NCBI GenBank assembly: GCA_040954595.2 | Contig: CM082577.2 | Coordinates: 13,826,001-13,890,000, forward strand | Source of the DNA: Balanoglossus misakiensis | Lineage: Eukaryota > Hemichordata | DNA: 64,000 nucleotides | Direction of reading: 5' to 3' | Shown here: positions 36,764-50,100 of the stretch, one piece after another | Layout: every line of letters begins with the position of its first letter | Position numbering within the stretch: position 1 is the first letter of the stretch | Notes under the pieces: generated by a model | Database searches by the model: none | Told to the model about the DNA's origin: nothing | The model's input: the letters and a program-made list of their open reading frames with translations, nothing else | Position numbers and translations under genes: made by a program

Positions 36764-39700
36764 ATGGCAAGTTTGCGTAGGTTGACTGTGACTCTCTGCA
36801 GAAGTGCTACCGTACACTCCCGCCGTGTTCCAATTGTTGCGTCCGCTGTGAGTGGTAGGCACAGTTTTGCAAGATGCATGTCTACAGGTGAGTAATGCAA
36901 AACGTCATATTTTTACAGAAATACCCGTAGCATTAATTCTCGCTGGAGACTGACCAGTCACCATGGCCATATCATCATCATGAAGGTCTGTGGTATCTCC
37001 ATGATAAAATTGTAAGTACATGTGTGTCATGTAACGTATGCATAGTGACCGTGTACTGGGGCACCACGATTGGGTGAATTTTTCGTGCCATGTAAACTTT
37101 CAGGACTTCCAATCCATCAGTTATACCAATCTCTTCAATTAAACATGTGACAAAAGTAGGTCAAAGGTCATTTTGCAACAGTTATAAAATCCAAGTTGTC
37201 TGCACAAAAATGGTGACTGGCGCTTTCACAACAGCTAGTTTTAAGTCTATACATATTTAATTTCGTTCAAATTGACAACCACAACAAAACTTGTAACATG
37301 TTTATTCTGGTTATAAATTTGAACATAATGTAATCTGTATGATTGGGACACCCCCCCCCCCCCCCCCCCCCCCCCGCGCTCATATTTTCTTTCCTAATTC
37401 ATTGTACACATGAATACATTTCAGGTCAGTATGAGTATCTTCTGGTGGAGAAGACGGGTGAAAAGAAAAATGTTGGACTGATCCAACTGAACAGACCAAA
37501 GGCTCTTAATGCATTGTGTGATGGTTTGATGAAGGAGTTAAAGGAAGTTCTGGATGATTTTGAAGAAGACAAAAACATTGGATGCGTTGTTCTCACAGGT
37601 GGCGAAAAGGCTTTTGCTGGTGAGTAGAACAATTGAAACTTTGAAGCAATAACAATTCAAAGTGGACATGTTCAAGATTATTAGTATCTCAGTATAACAG
37701 TGTTCTCCCCAGGATTTTGGGAAAGTATGGCAACTAATTTGAATAACAATATAATCAATTGTTATGTTAATTAAGTTCTATTGTCTTCTCAAACTTAAAG
37801 AGTGGTGGCCACCATGCTTTAATTGCTGTGGGGAGAACACTGATAACTTGGATCACATTGGATGGTTTGTCAGCTCACATTAATCGATATGGGCACAAAT
37901 ACACCAAAGCGAGTTTACTCGGTCTGGTATGAAGGGAAACATTTGAGTCAACATAATATTTGTAGTGTGAACATTTTTATAACCACCCCTGGTGCTAGCT
38001 AAAACTCCCATGGTTGGTTTGGGAAGCACTGTTAATTGCCTCAGTCTAGAATCAGGCACTGTCTCTAAATGTTTGAGTGTGCACACAAGTGAAATCTTAG
38101 GTCCCCAGCAAGGAATATTGAGTCATCAATAGGTTCTACAGTGTATTTGAATATAATGAATTTAAATGACACTTTATTTCAAATACATACATTTAATTAA
38201 GCAATAGAAATTTGTTGTCTTTTATTGTCACTTGATTGCACCAGAATGAATATGTCGCTCAAAGCTGTCTTTTGTGAACAGTTTTGTTGCTGTACGGGTA
38301 TATCATACATCACACAGTATCTCTCTTTTCCTACACACAGCTGGAGCAGACATTAAAGAAATGGAAGACAGAACCTTTCAAGATGTTGTTGGAGCAAACT
38401 TCTTAGATGATTGGTCAAGGCTGGCGTATATGCGAAAACCAGTCATTGCTGCTGTTAATGGTTTTGCTGTAAGTCAAAATTTCCTTTTATATGAAAACAT
38501 GAGCAATACATCCTATAGACTGAAAGATTCAGTCCTGTACGGGCTCTCAGGCTCGCCGCCTAAGACCCTTTCCAGGACTGAAGGCACACTGTTGAAATCC
38601 TGTTCTGCAACAAAATTTTGTTGCAGTCGTTCGGGACGAGGCATTTTCCAGAGCACCCGCACACGACTTAATCTCTCAGTTTATTCATCGTAGTACAACT
38701 GACATCTTCGATATTTGTGTCTTTCCAAGGCATTGTCTCTAGTCTTAGACTAATTTTGGAATGTCATATCGGGCTTTTTTCAGTCTCTGCACAAAACAAC
38801 TTTCTTTGCCTCTCAGTTACATTACTTCTCATTTTGTCCATAATTTGTTGCTGAAACAAATTATCTTCTGAGGCTAGCGTTAGGGTTAATTGTGTTTGAT
38901 ACAAGACACCGTTTATGTTACTCTACCACGGGCGTCATGGAACAATAAAGTGTATAGATATTAATAAACGCGACGTCCACAATGAACAAAGAATAAAATA
39001 TTTCATGGGTTTGTTTGGCGTGGACGAGAAATGCGCTAGAGCTAGGTCAGTGTTAACTTTATGTGCAAAACCACACCGCATAGGCACCGATCTCGTCTTG
39101 AACAGTAAAGGCGATGTCTACGCATGCGTGCGCGCCCGCAACTGATCTGCCCTGTGTACGTACGTGAGTACACATATATACAGGGTATGAAACGAATTTT
39201 AAGCCCACCGCCATTTGGCAACTATTACGAAGAGAATCGCTACCAAATCAGAGTATGCGTTTTAGATGACAGAGAAACCTAATGTCTGGCTTTTCAATTT
39301 TCAAAAGTCGGTCGAACAGTCGAGATATTGTCGATCGAAAAGTGTCACTCGTCCTGGGGACGTGCGTTACCGACGTAAATGGCGTTTGGGCGATGTCGCA
39401 AATTTCTCTCTTCAAGGTATACATAGGACATACTGTTTTCATGCAAAAAAAATCACAGCAAATATAACAGTGATGCACATGAACAACGTCCACCATGACT
39501 GGGAGGAGCTGAGCTGAGCTCACGCATAGTTTCATACACATGATATAAAACCCGGCGATCGTACACGGCACTTCCGGCCACCAGATTCGCAATGGTTTTG
39601 TATACGGATTTGTTGTATTTTTCACGTTTTCCGTTTTTTATTCATGATTAATCCAACACTTTTCAAGACACATTCTAAGCAAAAATGAAAATTATTGACT

Positions 39701-42700
39701 ACACTTCGATGGCACTCTGTTCCGTAGAAAGAAGTGTCCCCCCTGTCCCCCCTTTTTGGTAACGCACGTCCCCAGACTCATATGAAGCGATTGCATACCC
39801 TTCCTACTATACACTGTATACGAACGCGTCTGTCCTGGCTAGCAACGGAGTCGTACGATCGTCTGCCGCGCGCGCTGGGCCGGGCGCGTGCGCGCGTGCG
39901 GTTGTAGATTGCTCCACACGTCACTTCCGCGTTCGGCGGCGCTAGTGCGTTCGCTCGCATATTTTGCGAGTCCAGCTGTAGCTAGGCCGTTCGTGAGTGT
40001 AGTTCTCGTTCACATAAAAAAAGGAAATAATTTATTGTGTGTTCGTTTAGACCTATGCTAAATTATCCATACACTTTATTGTTCCATGACGCCCGTGACT
40101 CTACATGCAGATATACTGTAAAACACTTTATTTTCACGAGTTGAAATTTTCGCGATATCGAGAGAGGCCACTGTTTCGCGAGTATTAATTTTCGCGTTCT
40201 CTTATTTCATTCACTGCATCGTTATCTTTAAAAAAATTACGCGACTTTTTATTTTCACGCCATTTTGGCTCTCGCGTATTTCGCGAAAATTTATTGCTCA
40301 CGAAAATAAAGTGTTTTACAGTATAGTGAATCAACGTTCAACCACACACAATTTCCAACGTGAGTGAAAAACTTGCCAAAACGAATAATCCATGTTTACC
40401 GTTTATTCATTTTGGATGACATTTTTCCATGTACTCTCATATCCTACAAACGGGATGGAACTTGTGTGTTGTTAAATGTTGATTCACTATATATCCACGT
40501 GTAGAATAACATAAACAGTGTCTTGTATCAAATGTAATCAATGGAAAAAGGGCAGCAAGAGAGAGACCTTGTCCCTTTAATCCTTTGAGTAGCTTTGTAT
40601 CCCACACACACACACACACACACACACAAAGTTAAAGCATAGACCTTGACGCTCGGCCCCATAGACAGTTGTGGGGAGTTGTTTATCCTTACACTGGCTC
40701 AGGCCTGGCAGACAAAACCGTCTCTGAAAAGTTTCAGGACCACTTAAACCGTTCACACATAAAAATTAATGCCAGTACATCTGACCTGAGACGTTTCAGA
40801 AGCGTTTCAAGTGCATGTGAGTAAACCCCATAGCAATCACCCAATCAGTTGATCAATTGATAGTCTATACGTCTGTCAGAAATGCAAGCAAACTCACATC
40901 AAGGTTGAGTGTTAGCCAATAGTTGAAACTTGTGTCTTCGGAGTCATTGAGTGTTTCATGCGACAATCAGTTCTTGTACATGTATCTTCACAGCTCGGTG
41001 GTGGATGTGAGATAGCCATGATGTGTGACATCATCTACGCTGGTGAAAATGCCCAGTTTGGTCAACCGGAAATTCTCCTTGGAACTATTCCTGGCGCTGG
41101 TGGTACTCAGCGACTTCCAAAGGTTGTTGGTAAATCTTTGGCCATGGAGATGACATTGACTGGAAACAGAATCAGAGCGCAGGAAGCTCTTAGTGCAGGT
41201 ATTTCTGTTCTCTTAGCATATATGACATGATCATCCCCCTGATGCAGTTTGCCCATTTATGGCTTACGATGTAGATGAGCATTAACTCTAATGCTTCTGG
41301 GTGTCATACCTGTTTAGAGTGTCTAGTCCCTTAAAATAGGTATTTGCCACTTTTTCTTCTAAAACGTATTTTGACTGTCTTGGCATGGCTCTCACACGTA
41401 CTTAGACACACTTGGCAGTTTGAACTCCCGAAAATTGTACCAAATCGTACTGGTTTGCACTGTGTTTGTCTGAGGGTCTTGTATAGGCCCTACTGAGTAA
41501 CACACACTTAGCAGCCTTAACAGGCCTGGGAGCCTGGATTCTGGGCACCCTGGAAATCAAACTAGTTTCAACCGACTTGACAGCGTTAGGGTTAAAACCC
41601 TAACAGTGCCGAGTCAGTGGCAAAACGTAGTCATTTTCAAATTCCCTTAGAATGCCGGGTATACTTGACCATGGAGAGAATGAATTGGTATCAGACTGAG
41701 ACTGTGTAATGTCAAATATTTCCACAGCTAAATACATACATTGTACTAAACTGTCTCTGCTGGGTAATTTGACTTTGAGACTCCAACTGGCTATGACACC
41801 CAGTAGCATTAGGGTTAATGAATAAGTTTGGGCATTTTGATCACAGAGGTGTAGCCAAGTTCAAAAGTACCGGTAAACAGAATTGCTTGGGCCAAGGGTG
41901 GTTATGGCAGAAAATAGTTTGAGTAGCTGGTCAGGAAAGGCAACATAGCTAGATGTTAATCTACCGGTATCTATCAGCTGATAACCTTTTACCAGTGAAT
42001 TGTTTTTTTCATAATGTTTATCAATTTATCCTTTGCAGGGCTTGTGAGTAAAGTGTTCAAATCGGACGAGCTTGTAAGCCAAGCAATCAAGACAGCGGAA
42101 AAAATTGCCAGTAACTCCAAAATGGTGGTGGCAATGTGTAAGGAGGCTGTCAATAGGAGCTATGAAACAACTTTGCAAGAAGGACTGCTTTTTGAAAAGA
42201 AGATCTTTTATGGGTCTTTTGCCACTGTAAGAATTGACATTTTTACATCAGGTTTTGCAGATTGTTAAAGGCCGACGATCATCTGATGCGCATGTGTGTA
42301 ATTTCATGTGTACAAACAGTATGTCCAATTCATTCAAATAGTGGACTGCTTTCACTTTCTTCCATATATTATGCACACCATATAAGTAAACTTTAGTTTT
42401 GTCCCTTCTTTTCACTTAATTTGCTGTCTTTTCCCAATTTCCAACACACAGTATGGTTGCCGCCATCTTGTCTGTTGTTAGGACAGCACAATGCCTTGTG
42501 GCATTGACTGTAAACATTTTTTGTAACCAGAGTCTCTGGTTTGGCGCATGTGCATAAGACGATCGTCAATACACATTCTGACAAATGCAGAAACCAAATC
42601 ACTTCAGTCTGCTAAAGTACAGAATAATTTTAACATAGTTGGGAGTAAATGACCTGAACATGACCTTTTACATTGTTTGACCCCTTACTGGTATTCATTT

Positions 42701-42854
42701 AGAATGTAACATACTGGTAGTTGACTGTTTGAAAGGAAAACAGCTACACATAACTGATTTCTTTTATTTCATGTTTTTACTTTCACAGAACGACAGAAAA
42801 GAAGGAATGACGGCATTCAGGGAGAAAAGACCGGCCAACTTCACAGACAGTTAA
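36764..42854 (+). CDS. ECHS1: ECHS1, mitochondrial short-chain enoyl-CoA hydratase
   Basis: Hydrates trans-2-enoyl-CoA to L-3-hydroxyacyl-CoA in the mitochondrial matrix (beta-oxidation step 2, valine catabolism). Six plus-strand exons join in phase: 36764-36887, 37425-37619, 38341-38468, 40994-41198, 42039-42226, 42789-42854. They encode 301 residues; the vertebrate enzyme is about 290. Residues 1-41 are Arg/Ser/Thr-rich with no acidic residue, a matrix-targeting presequence. The crotonase fold follows: [14 protein letters not shown], oxyanion segment [28 protein letters not shown] with catalytic Glu155, and [18 protein letters not shown] with catalytic Glu175 (20 residues apart, as in the rat enzyme 144/164). 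The C-terminus [17 protein letters not shown] is typical. Introns hold family F, C and A repeats; the 2.5-kb intron 3 contains the nested insertion at 38887-40580. AATAAA at 43228-43233. Confidence 0.97.
37351..37375. repeat. Poly-C run in ECHS1 intron 1
   Basis: About 25 consecutive C, roughly 50 bp before the exon 2 acceptor (37425). It makes the adjoining frame look proline-rich, but that part is intronic. Confidence 0.93.
38927..40097. mobile_element. 1171-bp inverted-repeat transposon with 7-bp target duplication
   Basis: The left end CACGGGCGTCATGGAACAAT is exactly complemented at the right end (29 bp in all before divergence). The flanks are ACTCTAC on both sides (38920-38926 and 40098-40104), a 7-bp target duplication. 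Removing the element restores the family A consensus. The interior contains another inverted pair, CTGGGGACGTGCGTTACC near 39354-39371 and its complement near 39760-39777, and a GC-rich patch near 39840-39960. No transposase recognised, so non-autonomous. Confidence 0.92.
40114..40323. mobile_element. MITE with TACTGTAAAAC-type inverted ends, copy 2
   Basis: Ends TACTGTAAAACACTTTATTT and the complement; the interior matches 6458-6674 (gcgcgtatttcgcgaaaat-type motifs). It is inserted into the family A MITE at a TA, which appears on both sides (gcaga-TA ... TA-tagtgaatc). Confidence 0.92.
40609..40629. repeat. Short CA microsatellite
   Basis: About ten CA units directly after the nested MITE in ECHS1 intron 3. 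Confidence 0.9.
41282..41595. mobile_element. TTAA-ended MITE, family F copy 2
   Basis: Starts TTAACTCTAATGCTTCTGGG and ends gacagcgttagggttaa. The interior is the reverse complement of 25545-25858 (gtgtctagtcccttaaaat, cttgtataggccctactgag). It shares its right TTAA with the next element. Confidence 0.87.
41592..41818. mobile_element. TTAA-ended MITE, family F copy 3 (shorter variant)
   Basis: Starts at the TTAA that ends copy 2 (ttaaaaccctaacagtgccg, then agtcagtggc) and ends gacacccagtagcattaggg followed by TTAA. It keeps both ends of the family but has a different, shorter interior. Confidence 0.8.
42265..42570. mobile_element. TTAA-ended MITE, family C copy 3
   Basis: Left end TTAAAGGCCGACGATCATCT; the right end has acgatcgtc as its partial complement. 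The interior (tagtggactgctttcacttt, ttgccgccatcttgtctgtt, gtaaccagagtctctggttt) is the reverse complement of 28530-28780. Lies in the last ECHS1 intron. Confidence 0.87.
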
Positions 42855-43227
42855 AAGTGGAAGTAGCATTCGCAAGTTCAGCTATTAATCAGCATTATTA
42901 CCATTCTGTTCTCATAGACGTGTACTATTTTCCCCGAAGTTTGTTTGTGCGGTGAGTCTAGTGTAAACTGCTAGGTTCGAGATTTCCCTTCATGAGAAGT
43001 GCCATCAAATGTACAGACTACCACACTAAGGAATATGTGAATACAAAGTACTTTGTCCCTAGCAGAAGGCTTCCAGTTTTATTCAGGGAACTTCAGGCCG
43101 TAGTAAAAGCACTTCAGGCTTTTAACTGAACATTATAATTATGCAATCATCAAAGAAAATGAAAATCAACTGTGAAATTTCAACATACTTGCATGACAAA
43201 CAACTTGTGTGTCAAAAACTAAGTCAC

Positions 43228-43233
43228 AATAAA
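43228..43233 (+). terminator. ECHS1 polyadenylation signal AATAAA
   Basis: Canonical hexamer 374 bp after the ECHS1 stop codon. Confidence 0.65.
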
Positions 43234-43440
43234 GGAACTTTATGTGAAACTCGTCAGAATTTGTCATTACTAAAATATCCTTCAGAGAGAAAGAAAACTA
43301 CGGTAAATGATGTCGCTTTAAATATATACCACAAACACCATTTCAGATTAGTAAGAATGAAAATGTGGCAGGTAAAAAAGGCTTATATATAGTAAGGAGT
43401 ACAGAAAGAATTTCATTGGACAAATGTCAATAATATCACT

Positions 43441-43772
43441 TTAAGGTAGTATCTGCTTCGAAAATTAAGGTCTTAAATTTTTTTCTCAGATTTTGCTTAT
43501 TGGCAACTTTTCATTGAGGGGGTCACTGTACAATATTTTGAATGACCGACCAAATTGTCTCTCATTTGAAATTCAAAATGGCCACCATTCTCTGTTAAGT
43601 TGATGGAGGCAATTTAAAGTAGCTATCGCATGACAAGATGGTGAACACCCAGTTCTCCTCTTTGCTTTCAAAAATGACTCCTCACACACTTGAATATTGC
43701 AAAGAATTTGAAAGGCTTAGTGGACTAAAATTGTTTTCTGAAAATATGTTGCTGAGGTGAATACTACCTTAA
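43441..43772. mobile_element. TTAA-ended MITE, family G
   Basis: Ends TTAAGGTAGTAT and the complement ATACTACCTTAA enclose 332 bp without coding capacity. Only one copy is seen in this window. Confidence 0.82.
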
Positions 43773-44100
43773 GATCAAGGTTTTTCATCAACCATTGCCG
43801 CATCGCATTAGAATTTTCACCCATTCCCAAATTAAGTTTGTATTAAACTATCGCATTGATCGCTAGAGTGTGATTGAACTCACAGAAAATTGGAGGTGGC
43901 GAAGTTGAGATCAAATGAAATTTTAATATGTAAGAATACAGCCTCTGTGGTAAATGTGAAAAAACTCATTCATCGGTTACATTGCTGTTTCATATGTGCC
44001 ACATCTGCTGCTAGCAAAATGCATCAGGTGTACCAGTTTGACATTATAGTCCGGAAGATATGAGGGGGAGGGGGTCTGTGTTTCCACATCACATTCCACG

Positions 44101-47100
44101 CTAGACCACCGTTGAGAGAGAAACTTTTACATCCTGGTCCTGCTCAATGACATCAGTGATGTAACTTTGATTTTCATGACCCTTTTTCTTCCATGTTGAA
44201 TCACTATCCTCAGGATTCCTGTCAGTTTTGGCCTGTGACCTTTGCCTGGGCGATCTCTCCTCCTGATTTCTGGTGTCGTTTCCTTCTGGGTGTGTTACCT
44301 TGGTAACAGTTTTTGGGTCGTAGAAATATTTGAGACTTGATGCATTTTCTCTTGTACTTTCTGTGAACCCGGTATTGTTATTGATAATGACAGACTCGGG
44401 ATCAGTTGTATTCTCTAGCTCTGACCCAATCACTTGATCCAGGTTTCCCATTTTGCGACTTCTGAAGAAAGCTCTTGCGAAGATCCCAAGTGCAAAGAAT
44501 TCACACACGACCAGGAAGTTGTATATATCTGAAAAATGTAAAATTTCTCTGTGAATAAGTGATTTAAGTCGACGAAACTGGTTGGTGTTTAAACAGAGTC
44601 AGAGGCGATCTCTGACATAGAGGGCGCTGTTACGTTCGCGTCATTGCAATCAGTGCGTGAAGTTATACAACACACTACCTAGATTTAGTATGTCATATCA
44701 TGAATGAAATACAGTTAATATTGTACGTTGGTGTAAATATCTGGTGATATGTCTTGGAAGAGAGTAGAATCTTGCCAAGGCACTCATTGTATCCCCAAAC
44801 ACTGCCCACTCCAACACATATCGTCCAAAATTTCACCCTATCTCACATGCAACTCATACTGGTTGGTATACTGATACATACATGTACATACAAACTTGAA
44901 TGCGTGGGTGTGTACAGTGCCTCATCCCAGGCGCTCTGAATCACTGAGACCATACAGCTGTTCTGTATCACAAGTTTTTCACCCTGCAGAAAAAAATCTA
45001 ATTCTCTGCCCCATACCCAACCCATCATGAAAATGACACGTAAGACAACATTTGACTTACGATAGGTCAGTCCCAGACTACTGAATATGCCCGTACAGGG
45101 AATGACACCGATTGCCGAGAGGAAAGCCAATACGGCGAGTTGAATGTTACTGAATATCATTGACAACTGGATGGCTAGGTACTTGGAAGTGATCCTATAA
45201 TCTTTCAGTTTCATCTTGGAGGATTGGTAGACGATTGCTAAGGCCTGCATGGCACCCATTGTTGAAACCAAGGATATCAACGACAGCCAGAAGTAAGGTT
45301 TAGATATGGTCATCTGAAATGGAAAACATGCAGAGGAATTTGTCAGTGGAGGACCGGGAGCTTGGATGAAAAATAGGACTTCCACTATTTACCTATTCGG
45401 CATGTTACAATGACGAGAAATGCATTTTCAAAGTACTCACTTCACCCGGTATGTAGCGGCCATCAGTCCACAGAACCGCTGACACAAATAACGTCGCTGG
45501 TTGGATGAAAGCAACCTGCAGAACTCCACGACGTAGCCACGGCTGGGTTGATCTGAATAAAACATAACAGCACATTGTGATAAGTCCGGCATTTTTAAAT
45601 CAGAAAACTTTGTATTCTTTTCCATCTACTGTGTAATACTAAGTCCCCATTCGGGCTGGGGTGTCATTTCCGATGCCATATCATCGGAAATCACTCGGTG
45701 AGTTCTAGTCCTATCAAGGGATTGGTCAGAATATGGCGTGCAAAGCATGCGATGAAAATCGAGACATTAAGGTGAAAGAAAGGTGACCGACGATCCGAAA
45801 TCAGTTTACAAATACAATGTATTATATTGAAAGGTCCGTTCGTTAACCATTTTGAATAACTGAAACTAATACAACTCTAAACTAAGGCAGTCACTAGCGG
45901 GAATTAACGTCACCCGACGTTGTTTCAGTGTGATTTAGTTATCATTTTCAAATGTCGGCATTGTTAACACTGTCAATGAAAATTGAAAGTGATATAATCG
46001 CCACGTAAAATTGCCATCAGTTCTATTTGTCGTGTAATAAAATTCATCAAAATAAACAAATAAATAAATAAATAAATATTCACTTACTTGGTAATTTGTA
46101 TCGTTGGAAGACAGAGACAACAGCACAAGACAGGCGGAACACGGACTTTAACATCAACGTCTTTCATCACCAAAATCATAGCATTTCTTCCGCCGTAATA
46201 ATCAATAATCAGCATTAAAAACTGATAGATCGCGACAGAGAAATACCTGTGTTGAACAATGCGAACATAAGTAAATCTAGGCATACCTATGTTTGTAAAT
46301 CTCCGTTTGAGAAATAACGTCAGTATTCCTATTCTGTTCCTATTCTGTTCCCACTGAAGTGTATATATAGAAATAAATGTGTACGTTCATACACAGTGAG
46401 TGTTTGGTCTTGTTTGGTGGTTGATATATTTTCTTGTCAACTGAGATGTACAGACTGTAAATGGGTGTAAAATACCACTAAGCGATGGCTCAACAAATTA
46501 TACACAACTTAAATGTATACATTGATGCAAGAGGGGGTGGCTCTCCGTTCAAAGCAATGTGCGATAATCACAGGTCATGCACTGATTACCACCACCACCA
46601 CCACCACTCAAACTCGTCACCACCACCACCACCACCACCACCACCACCACCACCACCACCACCACCACCACCACCACCACCACCACCACCACCACCACCA
46701 CCACCACCACCACCACCACCACTCAAACTCGTCACCACCACCACCACCACCACCACCACCACCACCACCAGCAATAATACCATTACTACTACAACGATGA
46801 TGACGAGATCGGTGTTTTAAGCCACAATGAACTAAAAAATCATCATCATCATCACTTACACTGAACTTGCACACATTGTGATTAACGTAGACCGTGGCAG
46901 GTAAAGTGCAAGTAGCGATGTTGTACTGAAAATCTAGAGAGGAGGAAAAAGAGGAAAGAAAAGAACAACATGTAATTGCTCCACCACATATACTGGTAAT
47001 TTCTCAACACGTCTGTATAAATCGTTACCATGGTAAATAAGACCCATCGTAAACTTCATGGCTATGATATTACGAATTAATTTTCTTTCAATGCCCGCTA

Positions 47101-50100
47101 CACCCCCACCGCTTCGAGACATCTTTGGTATCAGTTCTCGACAGACGCACCGTCTCTCGGAATTCAGCTCAAAACAAGACTCTTACAACTTTAACTGAAC
47201 ACACCGCCCCATTGAGCATGCGCATACCACTAACATCCAATCAATTCAGCTTACCGGGAATATGCCCAGGATCCAGATCAACCGATTTCTGCGTATTTTC
47301 ACCGGAATTTTAGCGCGCACGTACATGACTGACTCAAAGAACAAGATCACACTGAACAACGTCAGCACCGGAGCGATAGTGTAGAGAATAATCTGGACGG
47401 TGGTTGGGTCTGTGAAAGTAGGATTAATCAGATAAAAAAAAAACTATTTTCTCCGTAGAGAAATTAAGAGAAGCCGAGAACTGAGGCATGTAAATGAACA
47501 TCGAAGATCCTCCACATACATTGCTCGCTATTCCATAAACAAGGATTGATATACAGTGAAAATAGATGCCTCCTTTTTTACTGAAAATAATTACTCGATC
47601 TGTTAGTGTGAAGTCAGGTAGCGCCTTTATCTTTGCCAGTGTACGATTGTCTTTGAGAAATTTAAGCAATGCAATATTACGGTATTATTATTATACCAAT
47701 ATATTGATGGTGTAAATCACGCTATTTTATTGGTCGAGACACGACACGTGACTGTGACATATTCGTCACATACCACAGTCCTATATCACGCAAAACTCAT
47801 AGTCAAAGAAAATGCCTTTTTAAAATGTTTTATGCAAAGTTTCAATATACTGGTATAATATAATAGCAATAAAACACACCCAGCCATGGTATACCACGAG
47901 ATTTTGACCAGTTCACGACATATACGCACGAGCGATAGCGAGTGCGTATATGGAGTTCAACTGGTCAAAATCAATATCATAATTTGTGACCTGCTCGAGG
48001 GATGACGTTCTCTGACCATTATATTCGTCACCGAAATGGCAAATGAAGGCGTTGGGAAGCAAGTATACCTCAGAATGATTTGAAAAATTATCAAACTATA
48101 GTAAATATGAACATGCTAATTGAATGTGCTGGAGTCTATATTCTTACCTGCGTAGAGTTCGTAAGTGTAAGGCATGTCCTTGTTATTGGAACAGTTGCTC
48201 GCCATTCTGCTGGATCTTTTTGTCTTTATATCAATTACTGGATCATTTGCATGAAAACCTAGAACATGCATGAAACGATTTATGACAGGTGTAAAATCAG
48301 AACAGATGTTGGGACCAGCTACCAATTGTTTCGTTTTGCTGATATTCATATGCAAAAAGCTATCACTACACCGACTTTTTAAATTTTCCAATATAACCAA
48401 AATACTCAGCTTTAATACTGATACATATATTTAGTTTGAACACCAATTCATTATATGAAGGGACTTACGGGAACACGTTTTATTTGAGCAAATACCACAT
48501 TCCCGTTGAGACTAACCATGAGTGGGTCCAGTATTTCTCGAGTTTTGATGTCCCGGCCCAAAGTTCAATGCAGCTATTACTAAATAATTGTCAAACAATG
48601 AGTTCTGTTATATACCTAAAATCAAAGCGTTTAATTTATTATATTTTGTATGGGATATTTTGACTTTTAAGATTTGTAAACCAACACTTTTCACCGAGAT
48701 AAGGCCGCATTTCTGTTCAAATTAATATAACTGAACAATCTTGAATGACTTCGCCCCCTTCTCAACTCTGATTCCCGGTGTATATTTGACGTAGTTGTCA
48801 ACTGTTTTGACGCGACCTGTATTCCATGTCCTTCTCGTCACTGTAGTCTTTTGGTAGCGGCGTTAGGAAAATAGGTTTTGGGCGTGTGAGTTGGTTTCTC
48901 TCAGTTATTTATCTGAAGTCATATACACCGGGATGTCAGGATGTGAAATAGCTGTACACTCGGAAGATAAATTGATACAAGTTTATGACCATGCTGGTAG
49001 ACCGCTGCGGTGACACACTAACCACACGGGGATTTGGCGCGATCATGACAACAACTAAAGATCAAACAAAATATCAATAAAATGCACTCTGTTCTCTCAT
49101 AAACGATTTACAAACGCCGTCTATTCACAAAGGATTTTATTTTGGTAAATAACAATTCTCGTCTAGGCAAATTTACTTCTACTTAACCTTGAAAAAATTT
49201 CTAATAGCACGATTGCGTATTCTATGATTGGCTTCAGGTGTAGAGAATCGAGAAAATGTTTCTCAACTATTTGCGAACGCGCCTTGGCTCATGCAATAAT
49301 GGATTGACCAGGTAAACATTCAAAATCGATGTGTTTGAAATTGATTTTGTTTAAACAAGATATTTAAACAACTGTTGAAGGCGTTGCCGACAGAAACCAA
49401 AGGTCGTTTTTCGTATCTGTTTGTTGGAAATAATCTACAATTACCCCGGTCATTTTTTATCAAATAGTCAATATTGACAGATAATTATTGAACATGACAG
49501 ATTTGGAGGATAGCATATACATGTACATTGACTTCACAGGCTGCTGTTGTAGGAGTCTTGCGTGGGTACACGTTTTACGCACTGTGTAGACAGTATGCAC
49601 ATGTGTGTATGTACATGTAATGTATATGTATGTATTTGTGTCTGTGTATTTGTGTGATAGTATGTTCACATGCATGCATGTACGTATGTCTCAATTTTCT
49701 ATATCCGTCTGCCTTTCTGTCTCCGCCCCAGACACTCCGCTCTATCGTATTCCATGTCGGACAACGGAAATGGCGTTCAACATAATCACACAGGTTGTCG
49801 TCGGTTTGGGGACGAATTACGCAAAGCAAAACAACACAGTTGACAGAATGGCTGAACTTGTATTATAGAAAAAAAATCGCATATTTGTGCTTCTTTGGGG
49901 GGGGGGGGCAGTGACGAGGGTAACGGACTTACTATCGAAAGAAGTTATGCTCTTGGATAGTGTGTTATACTTCTGACCGCAGGAGTTCAGTGGCGGGCAC
50001 CCCCCCCCCCCCTCACGTGTTGAGGGGGGTTGGGTTGAATAGAAGGCAATAAATAAGGAAAAAATTACAGTCGGTATTATCGGTGACGTATTGTTTATCC

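Larger units (their letters stand above)
38887..40580. mobile_element. Family A MITE split by two nested insertions
   Basis: The left fragment (to 38926, gtttgatacaagacaccgtt) and the right fragments (40098-40113 and 40324-40580, ending gtccctttaa) together make one family A copy. It is interrupted first by the 1171-bp element at 38927-40097 and then by the TACTGTAAAAC element at 40114-40323. The extreme left end is worn (begins ttaattgtg). Confidence 0.9.
42855..44100. other. Convergent 3' regions of ECHS1 and the SLC51A homologue
   Basis: Contains the ECHS1 3' UTR (AATAAA at 43228-43233) and a TTAA-ended MITE at 43441-43772. About 330 bp up to the SLC51A stop probably form the 3' UTR of that gene. 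No other coding sequence seen. Confidence 0.6.

Noticed and set aside
39248-39625. 125-codon minus-strand frame inside the nested transposon
   Set aside because: No transposase motif or homology seen; overlapping frames of similar length exist on both strands.
46485-46874. Open frames with poly-His, poly-Pro, poly-Gly and poly-Trp
   Set aside because: Produced by the (CAC)n tract in an SLC51A intron; no splice support.
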